From positions 1 through 64,000 of the forward strand of contig NZ_JAJJPA010000028.1 in assembly GCF_020907985.1 (NCBI RefSeq): a stretch of DNA of 64,000 nt. Direction: 5' to 3'. Shown here piece after piece: positions 1-8,092 of the stretch (positions are counted from its first letter, which is position 1; each line of letters starts with the position of its first letter). The stretch is from Kitasatospora humi. GTDB lineage: Bacteria > Actinomycetota > Actinomycetes > Streptomycetales > Streptomycetaceae. Below the pieces are notes generated by a model that was not told the DNA's origin, did no database searches, and saw only the letters and a list, made by a program, of their open reading frames with translations. A program made the translations under genes and the position numbers.

Positions 1-2
1 AC

Positions 3-653
3 ACGGCCGTGCGGGATGCCACCGGGGCCGGTCAGCGCATGGGGGACGCGGCGGTGCAGGGTGTGGAGCAGACGTTGGTCGCCGCGCTGGCTGGGCCGGA
101 TGCCGCCGCCCAGGTCGCCCGTGGCCAGCTCTCCACGGCACTCACAGTCCCGACCGCGTTGCCGGACCTGGGTCCGCTGCTCGCCGCCGTTCCCGATCTG
201 CCCGCGACTACCCCCGCATCCGTACCCCGAGAAGCGGCGCCCCCGGTGGCTCGGCGCCATGGATCAGGTGGCCGGGGACGGCGCGAGGACACCCGACGGC
301 AGCGGCCTGAGGCCGCCGTCGGCCGCGCCGAGCGAGAGCACGAACACGTCCTTGCCGAGCTGGAGCAGCGGTGGGAGCGGCTGCACAAGGAAGCCGCCAC
401 TGCCGAACAGGCGGCCGCCGAAGCCGAGCAGGCGCTGGCCGGCGCGGTGGCGGAGGCCGAGCGGGCTGGCGGCAAGGTGGAGCAGGCCCAAGCCGTGCTG
501 GAGACGGCGCGGTTCGCCGCCCGGCGCGCCGAGGAAGCCCGCCGAAGCGCAGCGACCCGCGCCGAGGAACTGCGCCACCGAGCGGTCCAGGCCCACCAGA
601 GCGCACGGCAGGTAGAGGAAGAGCTCGCTGCACGCCGAGGGGAGTCGCCATAG
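3..653 (+). CDS. Coiled-coil protein, 5' end outside window
   Basis: The frame is open from the left edge to a TAG at 651-653, so the gene probably begins upstream. A GTG at position 9 could be a start, but no ribosome-binding site is visible in the few bases before it. The visible product has a Pro/Ala-rich first part, then about 110 residues of charged Ala/Glu/Arg heptad-like helix typical of a coiled coil. No catalytic motif is visible. It lies 115 bp upstream of ku on the same strand, but the gap leaves a shared function unproven. The function is unknown; a structural or scaffolding role is only a guess. Confidence 0.6.
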   Translation, partial: TAVRDATGAGQRMGDAAVQGVEQTLVAALAGPDAAAQVARGQLSTALTVPTALPDLGPLLAAVPDLPATTPASVPREAAPPVARRHGSGGRGRREDTRRQRPEAAVGRAEREHEHVLAELEQRWERLHKEAATAEQAAAEAEQALAGAVAEAERAGGKVEQAQAVLETARFAARRAEEARRSAATRAEELRHRAVQAHQSARQVEEELAARRGESP

Positions 654-768
654 CCCCGCCAGGGAGCGGACCGGGTAGGTGGGCCGTTCGGCGGAGCACT
701 CCACCCACCGGCCGAGTGCGGCCGCATAGTGGGAGGTGGAAAGGGGGTTGCGCGCGGAGGTGGTCATC

Positions 769-1857
769 ATGGCCAGACCCATCTGGACCGGAGTCCTCAG
801 CTTTGGGCTCGTAACCGTGCCGATCGCGCTGTACTCGGCCACCGAATCCCACACCGTCAGCTTCCGGCAAATTCAGCGCGGCACGGCCGACCGGGTCCGC
901 AACAAGCGGGTCAACGAGCGCACGGGTGACGAGGTCAACTACCAGGACATCGTCAAGGGCTACGAGCTCGCCGAAGGCGAGTACGTGATCGTCGAGCCCG
1001 ACGAGCTGGAGCAAATCTCCCCCGGCCGGTCCAAGACAATCGAAATCAAGGGGTTCGTCGACCTCGACCAGATCGAGCCGATCTTCTTCGACACCACCTA
1101 CTACCTCGGCCCGAGGGGCGCCGAGTACGTCAAGGTCTACGCCCTGTTGCAGCGCGCCATGGCGAAGGCCGGCAAGGCCGGCCTCGCGCTGTTCACGATG
1201 CGCGGCAAGGAGTACCTCACCGCTGTACATCCCGAGCAGGGCATGCTGGTGGCACAGACGATGCGCTTCGCCGACGAGATCCGCGACCCCTACCGGGAGG
1301 TCGACAATCTCACCGACACCGAGAAGGTCGAGGTGTCGGACCGTGAGCTCAGCGCCGCCGAGCAGCTGATCGGCATGCTCGCCACCGACTGGAACCCGGA
1401 AGAGTGGCACGACACCTATGCCGAGCAGGTCCGCGACCTGGTGCAGGCCAAGGCCGAAGGCCGCGAGATCGCGGTCTCGGAGGGGCCGGCGGAAGCGACC
1501 AACGTCGTGGACCTGATGGCCGTTCTGGAGCGCAGCCTCGCCGCCGCCGGCGGCGGCGAACAGGACACGGCGGCCGCGGACGCGAAGGGGACGAAGTCGA
1601 AGGGCGAGACGGAGCGGTCCGGCAGGCGCCGGACGAGTGGGACATCGCATCGGCAGCCGAAAAGCACCGGCGCCAAGAAAAGCACCAGCACGGCCAAGGG
1701 GAAGGGCACTCGGGAGGACCTCGGCTCGCTCAGCAAGGCCGAGCTCTACAAGAGGGCTACCGACCTGAACATCCCCCACCGCTCCACCATGTCGAAAGAG
1801 GAGCTGCAGGACGCCATCGAACACGTCCCCGCTGGCAAACGCCGGCGCAGCGCCTGA
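769..1857 (+). CDS. ku: Ku protein, non-homologous end joining
   Basis: This is the bacterial Ku homologue, which binds DNA double-strand ends as a ring and recruits ligase LigD. The product of 362 aa begins MARPIWTGVLSFGLVTVPIA, the characteristic opening of bacterial Ku, and the beta-barrel core follows to about residue 255. After that comes a Lys/Ser-rich low-complexity linker and a C-terminal SAP/Rho-N-like segment (SLSKAELYKRATDLNI), an extension seen in many actinomycete Ku proteins. The ATG at 769 was chosen because GGAGG lies at 756-760 with 8-base spacing and the conserved MARPIW follows; the frame extends upstream without support. No ligD is present in the window. End joining fits a linear replicon whose ends are exposed to breaks. 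Confidence 0.96.
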   Translation: MARPIWTGVLSFGLVTVPIALYSATESHTVSFRQIQRGTADRVRNKRVNERTGDEVNYQDIVKGYELAEGEYVIVEPDELEQISPGRSKTIEIKGFVDLDQIEPIFFDTTYYLGPRGAEYVKVYALLQRAMAKAGKAGLALFTMRGKEYLTAVHPEQGMLVAQTMRFADEIRDPYREVDNLTDTEKVEVSDRELSAAEQLIGMLATDWNPEEWHDTYAEQVRDLVQAKAEGREIAVSEGPAEATNVVDLMAVLERSLAAAGGGEQDTAAADAKGTKSKGETERSGRRRTSGTSHRQPKSTGAKKSTSTAKGKGTREDLGSLSKAELYKRATDLNIPHRSTMSKEELQDAIEHVPAGKRRRSA

Positions 1858-2052
1858 GGCCCTGCGTGCGGCGCCGTCTTGGTCAGGCTGCCGCCGCTCC
1901 CAACGCTACCCCTTCCTCGACCATCCACAGCCGCCCCCCGTCGCGGCGGCGGCAAGGACGGGATCGGCGCGCGGCGTCTGGGCCGGCGCGGCGCGGGACG
2001 ATGCGCTCAAGGCCGGGCCAGGTAGCGCGACGCCAGCGAGCCGCTGCTTCGG

Positions 2053-2658
2053 TCAGCTCGCGTGCGCGGCGATGGTCTGGAAGGTCCGCTGCCAATCGGC
2101 GGGATCGGTCCTGAGCGCGGCGTCTGCAAGACGGCGGGCCGCCGGGGTCTTGAGGGCGGCGTAGCAACGGTCGATCTTCCCCTGGACGGCGGCGTGGCCT
2201 TGAGCACGGTATTCGACGGCTCGCACGAGGCAGTCGAGTTTGTCGGCATCGTGGGCGCACCGGGCCTCGGGGGTGAGTCCCTCCTCATGCTCGTTGACGG
2301 CTCCTGTGATCGCCTCGCGGACGCCGGGGTGCGCGGCGGCGACCTGGTCGGCGGTCACCGTGCGGGGGTCGGCTGCGGAGAGGTAACGGCGGGTCAGGGG
2401 GGTGAGGTCCCCGATGCGGGTTTCGTGCAGATCGTGCAGGGTGCACAGGAGGGCGGTGCGCGCCGGGTCGGCCCCTTCCATCGCGGCGAGGGCGATGCCG
2501 ATGACGGCGGCGCGGTGGCTGTGTTCGGCGACCGTCTCGGCGTTGCGGATCCCGTCGTAGCCCCACCCAGTGCGGTGGATGTCGCGCAGGGTTCCCGCCT
2601 CGAAGATCAGGGCTGCCGTGCCGGCGGCCTCGGGGTCGTCGTGCTGCTCGTGGTTCAC
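2053..2658 (-). CDS. HD-domain phosphohydrolase (HDDC2/YfbR-like)
   Basis: The 201-aa protein carries the HD metal-binding signature: H in VAEHSHRAAVIG, the HD pair in CTLHDLHETRIGDLTP, and a distal AHDADKLD. The EHSHR..HDLHE..GDLTP pattern is typical of HDDC2/YfbR-type 5'-deoxynucleotidases, which remove phosphate from deoxynucleoside monophosphates. That substrate is inferred from the family. The GTG start at 2658 overlaps the stop of the upstream HTH gene by 4 bases (GTGA), so translation is probably coupled. It is the last gene of a minus-strand run with a NUDIX gene and an HTH regulator, suggesting a role in nucleotide clean-up or metabolism. Confidence 0.85.
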   Translation of the reverse strand: MNHEQHDDPEAAGTAALIFEAGTLRDIHRTGWGYDGIRNAETVAEHSHRAAVIGIALAAMEGADPARTALLCTLHDLHETRIGDLTPLTRRYLSAADPRTVTADQVAAAHPGVREAITGAVNEHEEGLTPEARCAHDADKLDCLVRAVEYRAQGHAAVQGKIDRCYAALKTPAARRLADAALRTDPADWQRTFQTIAAHAS

Positions 2659-3767
2659 GTGGTCCTCTGTCCGTTGGCGGGTTGGAGTAGGAATTGCACT
2701 TCGTCGAGGTCGAGACGCGACCGCTGGGAGATGGTCCGGCTGTCGAGAAGCTCGGCGGTGCGCTCGCCGAAGCGGCGCACGGTGGTCGGATCGGCGAGCG
2801 GCAGCCACGGGTACAGGCGCAGCAGGGTGGTGACCGAGTGGAGGTATAGATCGACCGTGCCGGGGGCGTCGTGGAGGGAGCCGACCAGTCCCTGGAGGAG
2901 GTGGACGGGGTTCCACGCGGCGGGTGAAGGGTTGTGCATGAAGTCGTCGTCCGGCTGCTCGGCGGGCATCGCGCCCAGCCAGTACGCCCAGTAGGCGAGG
3001 TTCGCGAGCTCGCCGTGCTCGTCGTCGGTGAGGGCTGTGGTGATGAAGTCGCGTAGTTGTTCCGGGTCGCCCTGGCGGGCGGCGACGGTGGCGGCGGTGC
3101 GGGCCTCGATCCAGCGCGGGGTGTAGCCGCGCAGGGCCAGGGCGGGCCGCATGGTGCGCAGGGCCTGTTCCGCCCAGTCGCCGGCGTCGGGGGCTGGGTC
3201 GTAGGAGGCGAGGTACAGGGCCTGGCGGCGCAGCAGCAGCGCGCGGTCGCCCGCAGCGGTGGCGGTCTCGGCGGTGCGGCGCAGGTGGTCGAAGAAGGCG
3301 GTGCGGTCGGCGGCGGCGAGCTGGGGTCCCGCTGGGGATGGGCCGCGGCGCGGCCGCGCGGCCTGGTCGGACAGTGCGGGCGGGGTGATGCCGCGTACTG
3401 CCCAGGCGATCATGTGGGCGGTCTCGCGGGACTGCACCCAGCCCGCCAGCGGGTGGTCGGCCGGGTCGGAGGGCGGGTTCAGCACGGCGGTGAGGACTCG
3501 GTCGGCGTCCATCGCCGCGCCGAGCAGGCCGAGCAGAGCGGGATCGGCGCCGAGCAGCGCCAGGTGGCGGCGCAGGTGCAGGAGGTCCCCCGAGCGGACG
3601 TTGGCCAGGGGGCGGCGACCGGACTCCCAGCCCTGGACCGTGCCGAGGTCGCGGCCGACCGCTTCGGCGAAGGCGGTCTGGGTGCGCGGGACGCTCTCGC
3701 GCAGGAGGCGCAGCAGGTAGCCGGACACGACTCCGACTTCCGCGCGGCTGCGGTCCCGTGGTGCCAT
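2655..3767 (-). CDS. HTH (XRE-type) regulator with long helical C-terminus
   Basis: The product is 370 aa. A helix-turn-helix of the Cro/C1 type lies near residues 20-55 (TAFAEAVGRDLGTVQGWE). A roughly 300-residue helical region follows, with TPR-like spacing of Ala/Leu/Trp residues. This architecture is common among Streptomyces regulators that sit beside small metabolic clusters. The ATG at 3767 has an AGGGGGA ribosome-binding site just upstream. The gene lies 29 bp downstream of a NUDIX gene and overlaps the HD-domain gene by 4 bases, so all three probably share one transcript. It may sense a nucleotide or metabolite, but no ligand site can be recognised. Confidence 0.75.
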   Translation of the reverse strand: MAPRDRSRAEVGVVSGYLLRLLRESVPRTQTAFAEAVGRDLGTVQGWESGRRPLANVRSGDLLHLRRHLALLGADPALLGLLGAAMDADRVLTAVLNPPSDPADHPLAGWVQSRETAHMIAWAVRGITPPALSDQAARPRRGPSPAGPQLAAADRTAFFDHLRRTAETATAAGDRALLLRRQALYLASYDPAPDAGDWAEQALRTMRPALALRGYTPRWIEARTAATVAARQGDPEQLRDFITTALTDDEHGELANLAYWAYWLGAMPAEQPDDDFMHNPSPAAWNPVHLLQGLVGSLHDAPGTVDLYLHSVTTLLRLYPWLPLADPTTVRRFGERTAELLDSRTISQRSRLDLDEVQFLLQPANGQRTT

Positions 3768-3796
3768 CCGCGTCCCCCTGGGCGTGGTCGGTACGG

Positions 3797-4303
3797 TCAG
3801 CGCCAGCTGTACGTCCCGTCGTGCATGGGCGGCAGCTGGACGGGCAAGGTGGCGCCGCTCGCGAGGGCGGCGAGGGCGGGGCCGGCTGCGGGGTACAGAT
3901 GCAGGTCCGCGGCCTCGGCGAGCGGGATCCACACCACGCGGGTGGTGTCTTCGGCGTCCTGCTCGGTGGCGGCGACGTGCTCGCGGATCGAGTCCGGGGC
4001 GTCGAGGACGTAGATGAGGTGCAGGCGCCGGAACAGGGTGTCGGTGCCGGGCCGGGTGTTGGCCTGGTCCTGGATCCAGCGCAGGTCCGGCGGGGCGGCC
4101 ATGCCAGCGACGTCGAGGTCGAGCTCTTCCTTGAGCTCGCGCAGCAGCGCCGACAGGATCTCCTCTTCGGCGCCGACGATTCCTCCCGGGAGGGAGTACT
4201 GGTCGCCGTCGGCACGGCGGCGGTGGATGAGGCAGACCTCGCCGCGGTTGACGATGGCGACGCAGGTGCGAATCGGGACGGCGGGGGTCTCGGAGCTGGT
4301 CAC
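3797..4303 (-). CDS. NUDIX hydrolase
   Basis: NUDIX hydrolases cleave nucleoside diphosphates linked to another group. The 168-aa product contains the NUDIX box: GGIVGAEEEILSALL leads into RELKEEL, with the REXXEE residues intact. The substrate cannot be read from the sequence. The GTG at 4303 is preferred because GGGGGTGA precedes it and it overlaps the stop of a small upstream ORF as GTGA. The frame continues further upstream, but that extension has arginine- and proline-rich out-of-frame composition. It is co-directional with the HTH and HD-domain genes. Confidence 0.88.
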   Translation of the reverse strand: MTSSETPAVPIRTCVAIVNRGEVCLIHRRRADGDQYSLPGGIVGAEEEILSALLRELKEELDLDVAGMAAPPDLRWIQDQANTRPGTDTLFRRLHLIYVLDAPDSIREHVAATEQDAEDTTRVVWIPLAEAADLHLYPAAGPALAALASGATLPVQLPPMHDGTYSWR

Positions 4304-4425
4304 GCGGTCACCCCCGGGACGCTCAGACCCTGGACACGGGCGACGGCCACGCCGGCAGCGAGCAGCCCCGCTGGGCTGCCACAGTCGTGGTACTGGCCGG
4401 GCGCGGCGGCGATGACGGCCCTCAC
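4300..4425 (-). CDS. Small 41-aa ORF, translationally coupled to NUDIX gene
   Basis: A GTG at 4425 is preceded by GGAAGG (4434-4439) with 8-base spacing, and the frame ends in a TGA that overlaps the NUDIX start by 4 bases. The predicted peptide is Ala/Val/Gly-rich with a short AAPGQYHDCGS segment. No family is recognised. The good ribosome-binding site and overlap argue that it is translated, possibly as a leader that couples translation to the NUDIX gene. It could also be a remnant of a longer gene. Confidence 0.4.
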   Translation of the reverse strand: MRAVIAAAPGQYHDCGSPAGLLAAGVAVARVQGLSVPGVTA

Positions 4426-4798
4426 GCGCTGAACCTTCCGTCGGTACTCGGTAGACGTGCCAGTCTACGCACCCTTTGCACCGCTTTCGTGAATCCGCAG
4501 GGGGACGCGGCACGATGCTGGCGCCTCGTCAATTCGGCAAGATCCCAATGTGATTGACACCGGTGTCCCGAGGCGGTCGGTGCGGGACGGTTAGCGCTTT
4601 GCGCCAACGCTGCGACCCCGGCAAACCGCTGCCTGCCCCCGGGCGGCCTGAGCAACAAGCCGTCCCTTTTAACTCCCGACCGGCCGTCGGGCCACCGCCC
4701 GATCAGCGACACCCTGTTCCACGTGCCATGCTCCCAAGGGACTGGCAGCGGCTCCACTGACGCATCCGGGCGGGCCCGCTGGTGCACGGTTTGAGGAA
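4426..4798. other. Intergenic region, 373 bp
   Basis: No convincing gene is seen here. It contains the upstream region of the minus-strand small ORF/NUDIX/HTH/HD run. On the minus strand a TAGACT hexamer near 4466-4471 could be a -10 element, but no convincing -35 was found. The rest is GC-rich and unstructured apart from short hairpins. Confidence 0.4.
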
Positions 4799-6181
4799 TC
4801 AGTTGCTCGTGGCCGCTGTGTAGGCGAGGAAGTCGCTGATGGCCGGCACTGATCGGTGTGCCGCGAGTTTCGTCCGAAGGTCGCTGAGCGTGCTGCTGCC
4901 ACGGGCGGAGGTGACACCCCCCATGTGTTCGACGGCTTGATGGGCGGTGGCCACGGCGCCCTCCAAGTCGTGCAGGGCGAGGTGGGCGTCAGCCCTGCGC
5001 GCGAGGTAGATAGCTGCGCCGCGTGGGAAGGACTCGCCGTCGTAGGCCTCGCTGGTGCAAGCGGCGGTGGCGGCGTCGAAGTGGGTCAGAGCTTGACGCG
5101 GGCGGTTGAGGTTGAGGCTAGAGGAGCCGAGGAGCTGGTAGACCTCGCCGAGGTTGAGCCAGTACACGCAGTCGGGGTCGTCATGGACGGGGCCGACGTT
5201 GGCGTAGGCGTCGAGGGCGGCGTTGGCCTGGCGGTCGGCCGAGCGATGGTCACCGGCGTGGGCGTAGGCGCGGCAGGCCCGGGCGTGGAGCATGGCGGTC
5301 ATGCGGGCGGAGCCAATGGCGGGGACCTTGGCCTGGGCGGCCTCGACCAGGGCGACCGCGCCTCGCGGGTTGCCGGTGGAGTAGTGCTGGATGGCCCAGA
5401 AGGCGAGGGTGTTGACGCCGACCACCGGGTCGTCGCCGCTGGCCGCCGCGCGCAGCGCGGTGGCGAAGTGGCGTTCGGCCTGGGCGTGGTGGCCGCTGTC
5501 ATAGGCGGTCCAGCCGGCCGAACGGGAGGCCTCAGCGGCGGCAGCGTAGAGCTGGCGGCCGACGTCCTCGGTGTAGGTGCACTCCTTGATCACGCTGGTG
5601 ATCATCCTGAGCTCGGAGACGGCTGAGGTGTAGACCTGCCCGGAGCCGACCTGGTCGTCCAGGCGGCGCAGGACGGCCAGGCGTTGCTGGAACGCGCGGG
5701 GGACGGCGGCGTTGACGCGTCGGCCGCGCCCGGCCAGAGCGGCCTGGGCTGGCGGTGCGGAAGCCCAGCCGGCGATGACGGCCGACAAGGCCGTGGTTGA
5801 GGTGACGAGGAAGTCCCTGCGGTTGCGATCGTCCACCTGCGCCCCCACCTTCTCCAGTGCATTGACAGTACCCGTGGTGGTCCACGGGGAATCGAAGTAG
5901 AGCCGGTCGTCCTGGTCGGCCACCGCCAGGGTGAGCCAGCCGGGCCAGCCCAGCCGCAGGACTTCCTCGTGCGCGACGCCCTCCAGGTCGGCGATCGCCA
6001 GCTGGGTAGGCAGCTCGGGGATGGTACCGGCCTTCCAGCGGGAGAACTTGGACTTCCCAGCGGCCAGGGACCCGTATCCGAGGGCCTTGTGACGCTGGGC
6101 CACCCGCAGCAGGTATGCCTCGGCGGTGCTGCGGCGTCGGGCCAGCAGGTAGCTCAGCTGCCGGGCGACGGTATTCGTCAT
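4799..6181 (-). CDS. HTH transcriptional regulator with TPR-like C-terminus
   Basis: The product of 460 aa starts MTNTVARQLSYLLARRRSTA and has an N-terminal DNA-binding region (about residues 1-75, including GKSKFSRWKAGTIPELPTQL). The C-terminal half has alternating helices with TPR character (YSTGNPRGAVALVEAAQAKV; LNRPRQALTHFDAA). A segment near residues 110-130 (RRDFLVTSTTALSAVIAGWA) resembles the Tat-like stretch present in many Streptomyces regulators of this type. It does not make the protein secreted. GGAGG lies 4 bases before the ATG. It is divergent from the FAD/methyltransferase/MazG operon across 369 bp, and is the obvious candidate to control that operon and itself. Confidence 0.82.
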   Translation of the reverse strand: MTNTVARQLSYLLARRRSTAEAYLLRVAQRHKALGYGSLAAGKSKFSRWKAGTIPELPTQLAIADLEGVAHEEVLRLGWPGWLTLAVADQDDRLYFDSPWTTTGTVNALEKVGAQVDDRNRRDFLVTSTTALSAVIAGWASAPPAQAALAGRGRRVNAAVPRAFQQRLAVLRRLDDQVGSGQVYTSAVSELRMITSVIKECTYTEDVGRQLYAAAAEASRSAGWTAYDSGHHAQAERHFATALRAAASGDDPVVGVNTLAFWAIQHYSTGNPRGAVALVEAAQAKVPAIGSARMTAMLHARACRAYAHAGDHRSADRQANAALDAYANVGPVHDDPDCVYWLNLGEVYQLLGSSSLNLNRPRQALTHFDAATAACTSEAYDGESFPRGAAIYLARRADAHLALHDLEGAVATAHQAVEHMGGVTSARGSSTLSDLRTKLAAHRSVPAISDFLAYTAATSN

Positions 6182-6550
6182 GGAACCTCCCGTACGCAAA
6201 CCGCCGCCAGCTTCCAGCGCTACCGACTGTAGGGCCAGTGGTGCGCTGGGTGAAGGCAACCGGAGGCAACCGTAGGCATCGGCGAGCAACTGCTGATTCC
6301 TTCCGGGTCGCTGATCGTTGAGGTGTCCTGGTGGCGGTGCCACCAGCGCCGACCCACGGCCGGGCCGGTGTGCATGCGACAGACGCTCGAAACCCGTACT
6401 GCGGGTGAGTCCCGAACGGATGTCACCACTCCTACCTTGGTGACCCGCCGGGCGCAGCCCGCGCTCCGGACTCCACCCTGCGGCTCCTTCCTACCGCGCC
6501 ACCGCGCGGCCGAGCCATGCCCGAAACCACCCGCCACGATGGAGGCCATC
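6182..6550. promoter_or_regulatory. Divergent control region with tandem decamers and hairpins
   Basis: This region separates the HTH regulator (minus) from the FAD-led operon (plus). Three head-to-tail 10-bp units lie at 6254-6263, 6264-6273 and 6274-6283: aggcaaccgg, aggcaaccgt and the weaker aggcatcggc. One-turn spacing is what a protein binding successive faces of the helix would use. Two hairpins follow: 6328-6346 (8-bp arms, 3-base loop) and 6422-6444 (7-bp arms, 9-base loop), the latter in the likely leader of the FAD gene. The regulator at 4799-6181 is the natural candidate to bind the decamers; this is inferred. Confidence 0.45.
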
Positions 6551-8092
6551 GTGATCAACCCCACCCCTGCCGACAGCACCGCCGCTGACTGGGACGTCGT
6601 CATCGCCGGCGCCGGACCCGCCGGGCTCGCGTGCGCCCGCGCCGTCACGGAGGCCGACTCCGCCCTTCGCGTTCTGCTGTTGGAGGCAGGCCGCCCCTAC
6701 AAGCACCGACCCTGCCCCGTGGACCGGGCCCGGGCCTGCACGGGCTGCGCCGGAATCTGCAACGTGGTCAGTGGGTTCGGCGGCAGCATGCACTGGGGCG
6801 ACGGCGCCAAGCTGTCACTGCTGCCGTCGGGGCGCCGGCTGATCGACCACCTCGGCGCCGTCGCCGCCCAGGAGCTGTGCGCCACCGGGTACTCCTGGCT
6901 GACCGAGGCGCTGGCCCAGACGCCCGAGTTGCAAGGCGTCGGCCTGACCGACCGCGCCGTGGAGGCCTTCGACGCCCAGCACCTGGCGATCCGGGAGTAC
7001 CCGGTCGCCGTCCTGGGCGAGAGCGACCTCGCCCAGGTGATCGAGGCCTTCCACCACCACCTCGCCGGCCGCGTCGAGGTGCGCCACACCAGCGAGGTCA
7101 CCGGCGCCGAGCCGGACGGCGCCGGCGGCCTGCGCCTGACGGTGCGCGGCCACCGCGAAGTGCAGCACCTGACCTGTCGGCATCTGGTGCTGGCCACCGG
7201 CCGACGCGGCGTCACCTCCACCACCGCGCTGCTGCACGCGCTCGGTGTGGTCACCGAGCAGCCGGACATCTCGGTCGGGGTGCGGTTGGAGATGGCGGCG
7301 CCGCTGCTGGCCGCGATCGGAGAAGAGCACCCCGACCTCAAAATCACCCAGCTCGACGGCGCCCGGAAGGTGAAGACCTTCTGCTTCTGCGGGGGCCCCA
7401 ATGGCGGGCGGATCAAGTTCACCAACTACGAGGGTGCCTTCCCCGGCGGGGAGGTGATCACTTTGGATGGCCACGAGACCACCGAGCGCCCCGCCCCCGC
7501 GGACGGCCGCGCCCTGGCCGCGAACTTCGGGCTGCTGTGCCAGGTCGCCGGACGCGGTGACGCCCACCAGGCCCGTGACAGCTTCCTGGCCTCCTACCGG
7601 GAGCTGGCCGGCGGGCGCCCCTTCACCCAGAGCCTGGGCGCGTTCCTGGCCCGCCGCCCGGACACCGCCGACTGGCCGGAGCTGGCCGCCGCGATGCCGT
7701 TCCAGCCCTCCGTCGCCGACCTGACGTGCGGCCGGGTGGACGCGCTGTTCACCGATCACGAGCACGCCAGCCTCACTGCGGGCCTGGGCCGGGTGATGGC
7801 CGCGATCCTCGACCACGCCGGCCACCCCGCCGACTCGTCCACCCTGGAGGACCAGGTGCTGGTCGTCGGCCCCGAACTCGAATTCCTGTGGGAGAGGCCG
7901 CCGATCGACCCGGCGGGCCGCGTGCCGGGTCTGCCGGTGTACGTGATCGGCGACAGCGCGGGCATCGCCCAGGGCATCGTCCAGGCCGCCATGACGGGCA
8001 TCGCCGCCGGACGCGACATTGCCGGGCACCTTGACACCGTGCCCGCCCAGAGCTCGACCCGGCAGCCCCACGGGGCGGTGACCGCGCGGTGA
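6551..8092 (+). CDS. FAD-dependent dehydrogenase, COG2509-like
   Basis: The 513-aa product opens with a Rossmann dinucleotide fold, DVVIAGAGPAGLACARA. A CTGCAGIC cysteine motif and SGFGGSMHWGDGAKLS follow. FCFCGGPNGGRIKF, near the middle, and a final VIGDSAG glycine motif that closes the FAD site complete the pattern. This arrangement matches the uncharacterised FAD-dependent dehydrogenases of COG2509; the substrate is unknown. The GTG at 6551 was chosen over the ATG at 6539 because GGAGG (6541-6545) sits 5 bases before the GTG and the ATG has no ribosome-binding site. Its stop overlaps the next start by 4 bases. It is the first gene of a four-gene operon. Confidence 0.8.
   Translation: MINPTPADSTAADWDVVIAGAGPAGLACARAVTEADSALRVLLLEAGRPYKHRPCPVDRARACTGCAGICNVVSGFGGSMHWGDGAKLSLLPSGRRLIDHLGAVAAQELCATGYSWLTEALAQTPELQGVGLTDRAVEAFDAQHLAIREYPVAVLGESDLAQVIEAFHHHLAGRVEVRHTSEVTGAEPDGAGGLRLTVRGHREVQHLTCRHLVLATGRRGVTSTTALLHALGVVTEQPDISVGVRLEMAAPLLAAIGEEHPDLKITQLDGARKVKTFCFCGGPNGGRIKFTNYEGAFPGGEVITLDGHETTERPAPADGRALAANFGLLCQVAGRGDAHQARDSFLASYRELAGGRPFTQSLGAFLARRPDTADWPELAAAMPFQPSVADLTCGRVDALFTDHEHASLTAGLGRVMAAILDHAGHPADSSTLEDQVLVVGPELEFLWERPPIDPAGRVPGLPVYVIGDSAGIAQGIVQAAMTGIAAGRDIAGHLDTVPAQSSTRQPHGAVTAR

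Noticed and set aside
208-1824. Long 538-codon open frame on the minus strand opposite ku
   Set aside because: It is a high-GC shadow frame; ku on the other strand has clear family motifs and a ribosome-binding site.
6350-6550. Possible riboswitch in the leader of the FAD gene
   Set aside because: No cobalamin, TPP, SAM or c-di-AMP consensus elements were found; only ordinary hairpins.
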